Shown here piece by piece: positions 1 to 8,211 of a DNA stretch of 64,000 nt. Below the pieces are notes generated by a model. The model saw nothing but the letters and a program-made list of their open reading frames with translations, did no database searches and was not told the origin of the DNA. The DNA comes from an uncultured Lachnospiraceae bacterium. GTDB taxonomy: Bacteria > Bacillota > Clostridia > Lachnospirales > Lachnospiraceae. Position 1 is the first letter of the stretch. Every line of letters begins with the position of its first letter. The position numbers were made by a program, and so were the translations under genes. The DNA lies in NCBI GenBank assembly GCA_946554445.1, contig CAMNSD010000021.1:1-64000 (forward strand), in the 5' to 3' direction.

Positions 1-53
1 AGAGCACGCGGCTGTTAACCGCGGGGTTGTAGGTTCGAGCCCTACTCGGGGAG
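1..53 (+). tRNA. tRNA-Asn (GUU), 5' end cut off by window
   Basis: The anticodon arm has a CGCGG/CCGCG stem around a loop containing GTT, which reads Asn codons. The T arm is GTAGG-TTCGAGC-CCTAC, followed by acceptor strand TCGGGGA and discriminator G at 53. The acceptor 5' strand and most of the D arm lie outside the window. No CCA is encoded. A terminator follows directly. The gene marks the left edge of an AT-rich defence region, and tRNA 3' ends are common integration sites, although no integrase or duplicate 3' end was seen. Confidence 0.93.
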
Positions 54-61
54 GTAAAAGG

Positions 62-97
62 AAGCCTACAAACGTCTATGTTTGTAGGCTTTTTGCA
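62..97 (+). terminator. Rho-independent terminator of tRNA-Asn
   Basis: A perfect 12-base stem (AAGCCTACAAAC / GTTTGTAGGCTT) with a six-base loop is followed by a T run. It lies about 10 bases after the tRNA. Confidence 0.92.
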
Positions 98-358
98 CCC
101 CAGAATAAAACGAAAATAAGATGATATGTATAAACGAAATAACAAACTATTGCGTGCTAGAAATAGAGACCGTGAGAATGATAATAGAAAATAGACCGGG
201 ATTGTACTGTAAACCTTATCTTACTTTTCTTATTAGTGAAGGAGAAAGAGAAACTATTCCTTTTTCTGTTGGTAAGTTTTTGAACGTGAATGGTTTGGAG
301 AATCTTTAGAGAAAGGATAGTGGCTCAAAAGATGAACGAGAGAAGAGGGAGAAAGACC
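98..358. other. Region without a convincing gene
   Basis: The only reading frame is a 62-codon one (121-309, +) with no clear ribosome site and no recognised similarity. It was not called as a gene. The stretch is AT-rich and probably holds remnants between the tRNA and the defence genes. Confidence 0.4.
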
Positions 359-547
359 ATGACATATATCACATACAGAGTTGAGGGAGAATACCTGATA
401 TCCAACCTTATCTTAGATGATGATGCGGGAAAATTTCCTGAAAAAACACCGGCATGGGACATACACGGTGATGCTCCTGATGGGAACATCTGCGGGAAAT
501 TGTGTATCAGTAAAGAGTTTCTGCTAGGCAGAATGTATATGATATAA
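359..547 (+). CDS. Small hypothetical protein, TnpV-like N-terminus
   Basis: This 62-residue frame starts with ATG at 359 behind a purine-rich GAGGGAGAAAG site. The first 20 or so residues (ITYRVEGEYLISNLIL) resemble the start of TnpV-type small proteins carried by Clostridial conjugative and integrated elements, which typically begin with a xITYxxxGDYxIPNLxLP pattern. The rest does not match that family as I know it, so it may be a truncated or shifted remnant. A terminator-like hairpin follows immediately. If the resemblance is real, it points to a mobile-element origin for the left edge of the island. Similarity was judged by eye only. Confidence 0.35.
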   Translation: MTYITYRVEGEYLISNLILDDDAGKFPEKTPAWDIHGDAPDGNICGKLCISKEFLLGRMYMI

Positions 548-548
548 A

Positions 549-591
549 ATAAAAAGTCTGGAGTCGGAATTGGTGGCTTCGGACTTTTTTA
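549..591 (+). terminator. Probable terminator hairpin
   Basis: AAAAAGTC and GACTTTTTT form the base of an imperfect hairpin, with AG/CT pairs further in, ending in a run of six T. It lies just after the small frame at 359-547. Confidence 0.55.
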
Positions 592-749
592 ACGGAAATG
601 TCCAAAGTAAATTGTAGGTTATCATAATTTTTCAGAGGGATATTTTGCGACAATAGTAATATGGAGTAATTGACAGAATATTGCATATTTATATAAAATA
701 ATAATAAACATATGTTATGATGCAAAGAGAACGTTTGTTCTTGGCTCTA

Positions 750-778
750 TTGCAAATATAAATTATATATAGTATAAT
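750..778 (+). promoter_or_regulatory. Sigma-A type promoter of the defence operon
   Basis: TTGCAA (750-755) and TATAAT (773-778) are separated by 17 bases. The predicted start near 785 leaves a leader of about 25 bases before the methylase ATG at 810. No other good promoter was seen before 8018, so the six genes may form one transcript. Confidence 0.75.
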
Positions 779-809
779 TTTTACATTGATAAGTTGGGAA
801 AGGTAAAAT

Positions 810-2297
810 ATGTTAGAAAGAATTATTGACTTAACAAATCAATATATAGAAAAAATGCCCAAAAAAGAGCGGAAAAAATATGGGCAGTTTTTTACGAGTA
901 TGGCAACAGCACGTTTTATGGCTGGACTATATAACATTTCAGAAAGTATGGATAAGGTTAAAGTTTTAGATGCTGGGGCTGGTTCTGGAATTTTGGCGTG
1001 TGCCTTTGTTGAACGATTGGAATCATTGAACTTTGTTAAGGATGTTGAATTAACTTGTTACGAAAATGATAGCAATGTTCTGCCGTTATTGCAGAGTAAT
1101 CTTGCATTTTGTAAAGAACATTCATCTAAAAATATTACTATCAATATCCTGACAGATAATTATATTTTGAGTCAATATCTGGATTTTAATTATATGATTG
1201 GCGGTAATCCGAACCCTATAAAATACGATTTTGTTATTGGTAATCCACCATATATGAAGATTCCTAAAGATGCACCAGAGGCAACTGCGATGCCTACGGT
1301 TTGCTATGGTGCGCCCAATATGTATTTCATTTTTGCTTCCATGGGTATATTTAATTTGAAAGAAAACGGAGAAATGGTGTATATTATACCCCGGTCATGG
1401 ACTTCAGGAGCTTATTTTAAGCGTTTTCGGGAGTATTTTCTTACAGAAGGAAAGATAGAGCATATTCATTTGTTTGTAAGTCGTAATAAAGTATTTGATA
1501 AAGAAGACGTGCTGCAGGAAACGATTATTGTAAAGGTTAAAAAAACTTGTGTAATTCCAAAAGAAGTTACAATCACATCTTCAAAATCCAACTATGATTT
1601 TGACAATTTGACTTCCTTGACTGTGCCATATGGCTTGGTAGTATCTGGTGCGGATTATTATGTGTATTTGGTGACAGATAAAAAGGAAGTTAAGGTATTG
1701 GAAAGAATGCATAGATTTGACAAAACATTGCCAGATATTGGCGTTAAAATGAAAACTGGATTGACAGTTGATTTTCGCAATCAGGATATATTACGCGATG
1801 AAGAGGAAGAAGGAGCAATACCGCTGTTTTATTCACAACATATAAAACAGGGAAAGGTACAGTTTCCGGTACAAAAAGAACATGAGTACGTAGTTACTGA
1901 CCAAAGAGGGTTAATGCAGGACAATAAGAATTATTTGTTTGTGAAGCGTTTTACGGCAAAAGAGGAACCAAGAAGGTTACAGTGTGGAGTGTATTTAGCA
2001 AAAGATTTTCCGCAATACAGAAAAATCAGTACGCAAAACAAGATTAATTTCATAGACGGGCTTATGGCAGAAATGTCGGAGTGCTTAGTATATGGGTTAT
2101 ATGTTTTATTTAATTCTACGTTGTATGATGAATATTATCGCATATTAAACGGTTCTACACAGGTTAATTCAACAGAGATAAATGCAATGCCAATTCCTGA
2201 TTTGGAAATCATTCAGGAAATGGGGCAAAGATTAATGAAAAGTCGTGACTATTCAGAGAACAATTGCAATGTAATTTTGGAGGGATGCTGTGAGTAA
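810..2297 (+). CDS. Type II N6-adenine DNA methyltransferase, PstI/BsuBI class
   Basis: Adds a methyl group to adenine in the recognition site and so protects host DNA from the endonuclease encoded next. Visible motifs are the SAM-binding LDAGAGSG at residues 53-60, preceded by KKYGQFFTS typical of this class, and the catalytic NPPY at 145-148. The 495-residue length fits M.PstI-like enzymes, which have a methylase domain followed by a target-recognition region. The gene overlaps the endonuclease gene by 8 bases, so the two are probably translated together. Recognition of CTGCAG is plausible from the family of the partner nuclease but is inference. Base composition is AT-rich, unlike the flanking metabolic genes, consistent with transfer. 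BREX PglX is excluded by the shorter length and the nuclease partner. Confidence 0.93.
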   Translation: MLERIIDLTNQYIEKMPKKERKKYGQFFTSMATARFMAGLYNISESMDKVKVLDAGAGSGILACAFVERLESLNFVKDVELTCYENDSNVLPLLQSNLAFCKEHSSKNITINILTDNYILSQYLDFNYMIGGNPNPIKYDFVIGNPPYMKIPKDAPEATAMPTVCYGAPNMYFIFASMGIFNLKENGEMVYIIPRSWTSGAYFKRFREYFLTEGKIEHIHLFVSRNKVFDKEDVLQETIIVKVKKTCVIPKEVTITSSKSNYDFDNLTSLTVPYGLVVSGADYYVYLVTDKKEVKVLERMHRFDKTLPDIGVKMKTGLTVDFRNQDILRDEEEEGAIPLFYSQHIKQGKVQFPVQKEHEYVVTDQRGLMQDNKNYLFVKRFTAKEEPRRLQCGVYLAKDFPQYRKISTQNKINFIDGLMAEMSECLVYGLYVLFNSTLYDEYYRILNGSTQVNSTEINAMPIPDLEIIQEMGQRLMKSRDYSENNCNVILEGCCE

Positions 2298-3207
2298 AAT
2301 TGATGAAGCAAGAGAATTTTTGCAGTTGGTTGGGATGCCAAGAGCACAGCAAGCTGATATATGCTGCTATGTGATTTTAGCTATGGCAGGAATCAAGCCG
2401 GATATGGCGTGGAGTGAAGCAACAAATGATTGGATTCGGATTCACGATATTATTCAGTTTGCTAACACTCATTATGGGACAACCTATGCAGAGAATAGTA
2501 GGGAGACTTTTAGAAAGCAGGCTTTACATAGATTTCGTACGGCTGCGTTGGTAGAGGATAACGGTATGGCAACAAATAGTCCTAATTATCGTTATCGGCT
2601 AACGGAAGAAGTTCTACAGATGTTAAGAACATTGAAGACATTGGAGTGGAGCAAGTATCTGCAACGCTTCTTGCAGTATCATGAGACGTTGGTAGATATT
2701 TATGCGTCCAAAAAGAAAATGACTATGATGCCAGTAAAGATAAATGGAACGGATTTTAATTTTTCCGTTGGTAAGCATAATGAGTTACAGAAAGCAATCA
2801 TTGAAGAATTTGCTCCGAGGTTTGCGCCAAATTCCGAGTGCTTGTATGTAGGAGATACAATAGAAAAAGATTTAGTTAAAAATATAGGAAAATTGACTGC
2901 ACTTGGATTTGAAATAACGCTTCACGATAAAATGCCGGATGTGGTTTTGTATCGGGAGGATAAAAACTGGATTTATTTTGTGGAATCGGTTACTTCAGTA
3001 GGTCCGATGGAGCCGAAGCGAATACTGGAGATAAGTGAGCTGACGCGTGGTGTGACAGCAGGAAAAATCTTTGTGACAGCATTTCTTGATTTTAAGACAT
3101 ATAAGAAATTTTCGGATATGTTGGCATGGGAAACGGAAGTATGGATAGCAGAAATGCCGGAACATATGATACATTTAAATGGAGATAAGTTTTTGGGACC
3201 AAGATAG
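2290..3207 (+). CDS. Type II restriction endonuclease, BsuBI/PstI family
   Basis: Cuts unmodified DNA at the site protected by the preceding methylase. The 305-residue protein has the family's C-terminal hallmarks: KMPDVVLYREDKNWIYFVES, with putative catalytic D217 and E232, then TAFLDF, WETEVWIAEMPEHMIH and NGDKFLGPR at the end. The N-terminal 130 residues contain a winged-helix-like part matching the family's N-terminal domain. The start is taken from the GTG at 2290, which overlaps the methylase stop and has an AGGGATG-type site upstream. PstI and BsuBI have divergent or separate M/R arrangements in the cases I know, whereas here both genes are co-directional. A Dam-type methylase begins 31 bases downstream. 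Confidence 0.93.
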   Translation: MSKIDEAREFLQLVGMPRAQQADICCYVILAMAGIKPDMAWSEATNDWIRIHDIIQFANTHYGTTYAENSRETFRKQALHRFRTAALVEDNGMATNSPNYRYRLTEEVLQMLRTLKTLEWSKYLQRFLQYHETLVDIYASKKKMTMMPVKINGTDFNFSVGKHNELQKAIIEEFAPRFAPNSECLYVGDTIEKDLVKNIGKLTALGFEITLHDKMPDVVLYREDKNWIYFVESVTSVGPMEPKRILEISELTRGVTAGKIFVTAFLDFKTYKKFSDMLAWETEVWIAEMPEHMIHLNGDKFLGPR

Positions 3208-3238
3208 TTATATATAAGAACAAAGGTGAGTATATAGC

Positions 3239-4072
3239 ATGAATGATGAAAAAATGACGCCATTCTTAAAGTGGCCAGGGGGTAAGCGTTGGATTGTAGA
3301 AAAACTAATAAAAAATATTCCAAGTTTTGAAGGGAAATATATAGAACCATTTTTAGGGAGTGGAGCTTTGTTTTTTGCGTTAAAACCTGATGGTGCAGTT
3401 TTGTCTGATATCAATGAAGATTTGATGGAAGTATATTTTGCAATGAGAGATTATCCCAATGAATTGCGAGAGAAGATGTTGTACCATCAAAAGAATCATT
3501 GTAAAGAATATTATTATAAAGTTAGAGCGACAAAGCCTAGGACGGAAATTAACCGTGCTGCACGTTTTTTATATTTAAATAGAACATGCTTTAACGGAAT
3601 GTATAGAGTTAATAGTAAGGGGGAATTTAATGTTCCGAAGGGATCAAAAGATGATTGTGTATATGATATAGATAAATTTGAACGATATGCTGAATTGTTA
3701 CAAAAAACTCAAATTATGACAGAGGACTTTGCTAAAGCAATAAGCCTTGCAGGTTCAGGAGATGTGGTGTTCGCAGATCCGCCCTATGCTATGATAAACA
3801 ATTCTCAGTTTTTAAAGTACAATGAACAATTGTTTAATTGGGATGATCAAGAACGATTACTGCGCGAATTGAAAAATGCTAGTCAACGAGGGGCCAATAT
3901 TTTAGTAACGAATGTATATTGTGAAGAGATTAAAAAAATGTATTTAGAAGCAGGATTTTGGGTGAGTGAAGAATCTAGGATATGTTCAATTGCAGGAAAA
4001 TCGGAAAAAAGAGGTGCAATTAAAGAATTACTTATTTCTTCACATAAGATTATAGATTTGGAGAGTACATAG
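3239..4072 (+). CDS. Dam-type (D12 class) N6-adenine DNA methyltransferase
   Basis: A 277-residue adenine methylase of the Dam/DpnM class. Family motifs in order: FLKWPGGK at residues 8-15, IEPFLGSGALF (SAM site), AARFLYLNRTCFNGMYRVN, and catalytic DPPY at 180-183. AAAGGTGAG gives a good ribosome site. It stands 31 bases after the endonuclease gene, and its stop codon (4070-4072) touches the ATG of the phosphoesterase gene, so it is more tightly linked to the three genes that follow than to the PstI-like pair. It could be a second protective methylase of the restriction system. It could also be the self-marking part of a separate four-gene system with the phosphoesterase and ATPase. I favour the latter from the spacing alone. 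Confidence 0.92.
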   Translation: MNDEKMTPFLKWPGGKRWIVEKLIKNIPSFEGKYIEPFLGSGALFFALKPDGAVLSDINEDLMEVYFAMRDYPNELREKMLYHQKNHCKEYYYKVRATKPRTEINRAARFLYLNRTCFNGMYRVNSKGEFNVPKGSKDDCVYDIDKFERYAELLQKTQIMTEDFAKAISLAGSGDVVFADPPYAMINNSQFLKYNEQLFNWDDQERLLRELKNASQRGANILVTNVYCEEIKKMYLEAGFWVSEESRICSIAGKSEKRGAIKELLISSHKIIDLEST

Positions 4073-5302
4073 ATGACAAGAATAGCAATTTTAAGTGATA
4101 TACATTTTGGTAGGGATGCTAGATGTAAATCATTTGCTGTACCAGGTGAAGAAATACGGGATAATTGTGAGGGAGATATGCCGTTAGAAGATGGTCTGGT
4201 GGAGTTGATGGGTGAAATGAAACCGCAGTATATATTTCTTGCGGGAGATTTGACATCAATTGGTGAGCCGCAGGAATTTTATTATTGTGAAAGAAAAATA
4301 GTATCTCTTGCAGAGCAGGTTGGGATTGAACAGAGCAATATAATATGCTGTTTAGGAAATCATGATATTGATTGGAATATTTCTGAATTAGCAAATCAAA
4401 AGAATAGAAAGAGAATTGATAATGAGGTGAAGAATATAATTACGGCTAGATATGATAACATTGCTGCGTCTACAGCAGTTCATTGTCTGGATAAAATAAA
4501 AGAGGTTAATATAGTAAATAAAGGGCCTGCACCTTATTCTGGAATTTTCGAGAGTGATGATTTGATTGTATATATATTAAATACAGGACTTTTTTGTACG
4601 AGAGAACAAGCATATTCTCATGGAAAATTATCCATGGAACAACTTGAATGGTTTAAAATCCAGTCTCAAAATAGGAAAAATATTTCCAAGGTTAAAATTG
4701 TGCTTATGCATCACCATCCTTTTAACTATGCATATCCCGTACCTACTCAGGATACGTCAACGTTGGAAGAAGGACCTGAATTTATAGATACAGCGATTAG
4801 AAATGGAATTAATATAGTGATTCATGGCCATAGACATCATCCGCGAGTAGAAGTTTTACAGAAAGATATTGGACGACCAATTACATTTATTTGTGCAGGA
4901 AGTTTAACAGTCAATACAAAGTATAGAAATAATGGTGATATTCCTAATACGGTTCATTTCCTAGATATAGAAAGTGGGAGAGATTATTATATACTTCATA
5001 ATTATAAATATACGGGCACAGAAGGGTGGAAACCAATGATTTATAGCAAAACAACACCATTAGATGATGCTATGTATATTGGAAAAATATATTCTGAAGA
5101 GGAGATAAATAATGCAATAGATCAATATAAAGTTGTCCCTAAACTTTATGTAGAAATAAAATTGGATCAATTGGAAGAGTGCTTGAAATTTATGAGTTAT
5201 AATGAGTTAAATTCTAGAATTAGGGAAAGACTCGGTGATGTGTATATTATTAGGGGACGGTTTCCAGAGGATATTATGTTGATGAAAAAGGAGGGAGTAT
5301 AG
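4073..5302 (+). CDS. Calcineurin-like metallophosphoesterase, candidate defence nuclease
   Basis: A 409-residue protein with the complete two-metal phosphoesterase signature: SDIH (D9, H11), GD (D59), GNHD (G95-D98), HHH (213-215) and GHRH (252-255). The catalytic domain fills residues 1 to about 300. The last 100 residues are unassigned and may bind the partner. Members of this fold include Mre11/SbcD nucleases and cyclic-nucleotide phosphodiesterases, so either DNA cleavage or signal hydrolysis is possible. The ATG directly follows the Dam-type methylase stop, and the stop overlaps the ATPase GTG by one base (TAGTG). Pairing with a P-loop ATPase recalls SbcCD/Mre11-Rad50 logic, but the ATPase lacks the long coiled coils of SbcC. 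Confidence 0.85.
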   Translation: MTRIAILSDIHFGRDARCKSFAVPGEEIRDNCEGDMPLEDGLVELMGEMKPQYIFLAGDLTSIGEPQEFYYCERKIVSLAEQVGIEQSNIICCLGNHDIDWNISELANQKNRKRIDNEVKNIITARYDNIAASTAVHCLDKIKEVNIVNKGPAPYSGIFESDDLIVYILNTGLFCTREQAYSHGKLSMEQLEWFKIQSQNRKNISKVKIVLMHHHPFNYAYPVPTQDTSTLEEGPEFIDTAIRNGINIVIHGHRHHPRVEVLQKDIGRPITFICAGSLTVNTKYRNNGDIPNTVHFLDIESGRDYYILHNYKYTGTEGWKPMIYSKTTPLDDAMYIGKIYSEEEINNAIDQYKVVPKLYVEIKLDQLEECLKFMSYNELNSRIRERLGDVYIIRGRFPEDIMLMKKEGV

Positions 5303-7089
5303 TGGCGTTTTCAGATAAAATCAAGCGTTTTGAGGGACAAAATCCTTTTAGCGATAGCCAACCAAGAAGCTTTTCAGATACAAAAATATCAAATGAATTT
5401 TTCCCGATTTCTCTTTTTTGGACATTGTTTAATGATCAGCATGAAATTTTATTAGGTTCACGAGGAAGCGGTAAGACATTTTTGCTGAAAATGATGCGAT
5501 ATTCAATGCTAAAAAGAATAAAGGATAAAAGAGCATATGATATTATAAAAAATAAAACATATATTGCATTATATGTGCCAATGCATTTGGAATTTGTCAC
5601 TCCTATAAATAATACTCTTTTGGAAGAAGAAAAACAGATTGAACTTTTTCAAATAGCATTTAATTGTTTTTTGGCTAAGGCATTGTTAGTTGAGGTAGAA
5701 TCTATATTGGATGAATATGAAGATATGGAAGAACGGATGAAAAAACAAATAATGTTACTAAGAAGTATTGAGTATATATGGTTTGATGAACGGACAGATC
5801 TTTGTGAGTTTAGTGAATTGTCAGGGAAAATAGATAATGCTTTTTACAAAATAGATTGGAAAAGTGGTGAAATAGGACATATCTCCCCTGTCTTTAAGCG
5901 CCAAATATGTACACCTCTTATAGCCGCTAAGAGTATAATAAATCATCAGTTACAGTTAGATAATGATCCTACATGGATTGTTTGTGTCGATGAAGCTGAA
6001 TTTTTATATCCTGTTCTTCAAAAATGCATTAATAGTATATTTAGATCTGATTCTAATCGAATAGCATTGAAGGTTGCTACCCTTCCATTTTACCATACTA
6101 CGTTGGAAACACTGGGAGAAAACACTACTGTATCAGATGTAAATGATTTTACTTATAGAGTTGTTGATATGCAATGCGATAGCATTGATTTTATTAATTT
6201 AACAAATCGCCTATGTGAACATAGGCTATATGAACGATTTAATAATAGTGAAGTTTGTAAGTCACTGGAAGAGTTTGTGGGAACCGTTGGGAATGATGAT
6301 TATATAGATTATTTTAGGCTTGAAATGGGTGAAGAGGATTCACAAAGAGAAAACATAGAGAAGAAAATAATAGAAAAATTTCCGCCTAAAAGACAAAGGA
6401 ATGCTCCGCAGTATTCAAATAAGAGGAAAACGGTATTTGATAAATACGCACCTATTTTTTATTTGAGAGAAATGAGATGTTTATCAAAAACAGGAAATCA
6501 TAAACCCGGATGGTATGCAGGTGCAAAGATGATTAGAAAAGCATCACAAGGTAATCCGCGTTTGTTTATACAGATTATGGGGCAGTTGTTTGATAAAGCT
6601 AGAGAAACTAAACTCTCGGCGAAGGCACAGCATGAAGTGATATATAAATATTGTTTGGATTTTTGTGAATCTACAAAATCATTAGAATTAGAAGGACCTT
6701 TAGCATATAAAAATTTGCAAATGATTGCTGAGAAATTAAGAGATAAAATTCATGGTCAATACTTAATGTCAGGAGGATATTCGTTTGTAATAAAATATAA
6801 GGATAATAATGATTTTGAGAAAAATAGAAAATGGATAGAGTTAGCAATTGCGTATTCAAAACTTCAAGTAGATGATGATATAAAAAAAAGAGGATTGAAG
6901 ATTGATACAAAATATTGTGTTTCAAATGCTTATGCAATTGCATATTGGATTCCGATGAGAAATGACGTTGCATTAGATATACATCTTGATGAAAAAGCGA
7001 CAAATTCATATGAGATTAGAAAAGAAAAAAAGAAAGTGGGTGGGGATGCTTATGTACAGCTATCCTTATTTGAGGGAGAAGAGGGATGA
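5302..7089 (+). CDS. P-loop ATPase, ORC/CDC6-like AAA type, defence-associated
   Basis: A 595-residue cytoplasmic protein. Walker A is GSRGSGKTF (about residues 52-60) and Walker B is WIVCVDEAEF with D230-E231. The order resembles the ORC/CDC6-like AAA ATPases often found in defence loci, which use ATP to load or switch effector partners on DNA. Residues 330-380 are charged and lysine-rich. The C-terminus ends in YVQLSLFEGEEG. The QLSLF segment looks like a sliding-clamp-binding peptide (QxxLF), which would tether it to DNA replication; this is inference. The start is GTG at 5302 with AAGGAGGGA upstream, overlapping the phosphoesterase stop. The stop overlaps the next gene's ATG. Strongly AT-rich. 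Confidence 0.8.
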   Translation: MAFSDKIKRFEGQNPFSDSQPRSFSDTKISNEFFPISLFWTLFNDQHEILLGSRGSGKTFLLKMMRYSMLKRIKDKRAYDIIKNKTYIALYVPMHLEFVTPINNTLLEEEKQIELFQIAFNCFLAKALLVEVESILDEYEDMEERMKKQIMLLRSIEYIWFDERTDLCEFSELSGKIDNAFYKIDWKSGEIGHISPVFKRQICTPLIAAKSIINHQLQLDNDPTWIVCVDEAEFLYPVLQKCINSIFRSDSNRIALKVATLPFYHTTLETLGENTTVSDVNDFTYRVVDMQCDSIDFINLTNRLCEHRLYERFNNSEVCKSLEEFVGTVGNDDYIDYFRLEMGEEDSQRENIEKKIIEKFPPKRQRNAPQYSNKRKTVFDKYAPIFYLREMRCLSKTGNHKPGWYAGAKMIRKASQGNPRLFIQIMGQLFDKARETKLSAKAQHEVIYKYCLDFCESTKSLELEGPLAYKNLQMIAEKLRDKIHGQYLMSGGYSFVIKYKDNNDFEKNRKWIELAIAYSKLQVDDDIKKRGLKIDTKYCVSNAYAIAYWIPMRNDVALDIHLDEKATNSYEIRKEKKKVGGDAYVQLSLFEGEEG

Positions 7090-8018
7090 TTTATTTTAAT
7101 GATTATTTGTTTAATAAATCACATATACAGTTTGATGACATATTTATCGGGGCATTTGGATATGAAGACAGATCTGAATATATGTTTTTACAAATAAATG
7201 AGAAAATAAACTCAGAAAATATTTTATTATTTTATTTTGATGATTATGCTAACTATTCTAATTTGGCGAAAAAAATATTGGATTTAAAATTGGATTATAG
7301 AATGATTGAGCGAAAATATGACGATGGGAATGCAGTAATTAATGATGTTCTGGAATTTATTAAAGAAAAAGATTTGAAAAATGGACACATTCATGTTGAC
7401 TATTCTTCTATGCCAAGGAATTGGTATTGTCGTATGCCAATGGAATTACATAGATTATATCCTCAGAAAGCTTTCTTTTGGTATGTAAAGGGTAAATATC
7501 CGCAAAATTATGAGGTATATCCTAGCGCGGGGATTGAATCATATAACATAATAGGATTTTCAAGTTTACGTACAGAACAGAAAAGGATGCATGTAATAGG
7601 CTTGGGCTATGATATAGTAAGGACAAAAGCATTATTATCAATTATTGATCCGGATTCATATTCTGTGTGTGCGGCATATGATAGTGCAGATAGGGTAATA
7701 GGTGATTATGTACAAAAAATAAATTCTGAAATTATATCCCAATCGGTTATGAGTATGAAGTTTTCTTTGACAGAATTCTCATTTATTTATGCAAAATTAT
7801 GTGAAGTAGCAAATGAGTATAATTCTATTGGTGATATTATCTTTGTACCGGATGGCCCCAAGCCGATAATTATGGCAATGGCGTTAGTTGCGCAAACAAT
7901 AAATAAAATAGGAGTGTCCTGTTTGATTGTGTCTAGAAATAAAACATTATATGAACCGATTATGGTCGAGCCAACAGATAAAGTAATCGGATTTCGCTTA
8001 TATGATAATGAATTATAG
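7086..8018 (+). CDS. Unknown protein with two CARF-like Rossmann halves
   Basis: A 310-residue protein of unrecognised family. It appears to contain two related halves. The first starts IFIGAFGYEDR (about residues 18-28) and carries HVDYSSMPR (103-111). The second starts MHVIGLGYDIVR (about 166-177) and carries IIFVPDGPKPIIMAMALVA (about 251-269). The second motif, a strand ending in a small loop with a lysine followed by a helix, resembles the nucleotide-binding TGGTK-type loop of CARF/SAVED sensors. A ligand-sensing role for the module is therefore possible, but this is inference from pattern only. The ATG overlaps the ATPase stop (ATGA), so the two proteins are probably made in fixed ratio. 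No nuclease or membrane segment is visible. Confidence 0.7.
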   Translation: MIYFNDYLFNKSHIQFDDIFIGAFGYEDRSEYMFLQINEKINSENILLFYFDDYANYSNLAKKILDLKLDYRMIERKYDDGNAVINDVLEFIKEKDLKNGHIHVDYSSMPRNWYCRMPMELHRLYPQKAFFWYVKGKYPQNYEVYPSAGIESYNIIGFSSLRTEQKRMHVIGLGYDIVRTKALLSIIDPDSYSVCAAYDSADRVIGDYVQKINSEIISQSVMSMKFSLTEFSFIYAKLCEVANEYNSIGDIIFVPDGPKPIIMAMALVAQTINKIGVSCLIVSRNKTLYEPIMVEPTDKVIGFRLYDNEL

Positions 8019-8211
8019 CAAGAAAATGCAATATAAGATATGTCGTAATTTAATCTTAAAGGTTTTGCAAATATGTTAGATGCTTGTATTAATGGCTGTT
8101 TAATGTCAACAAATAATGCGGAAACCTTTGACATGCTGATTTGAATTTAGAATCTTTTCTGAGCATGGGGTTTGAGGTGTTCTCAACAAGCAAAGTGAGC
8201 CGTCGTAGGCG
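8019..8211 (+). other. Gene remnants between the defence operon and the HsdR-like fragment
   Basis: Short frames only: ATG 8072 to stop 8143 (NGCLMSTNNAETFDMLI at its end), and an overlapping frame reading ADLNLESFLSMGFEVFSTSK that stops at 8215. The switch of frame near 8130 suggests a decayed gene. No function recognised. Confidence 0.35.

Noticed and set aside
810..2297. BREX PglX methylase
   Set aside because: Only 495 residues against about 1200 for PglX, no BREX partners, and a PstI/BsuBI endonuclease follows.
4073..7089. SbcCD (Mre11/Rad50) pair
   Set aside because: The ATPase has no long coiled coil or zinc hook and is far shorter than SbcC.
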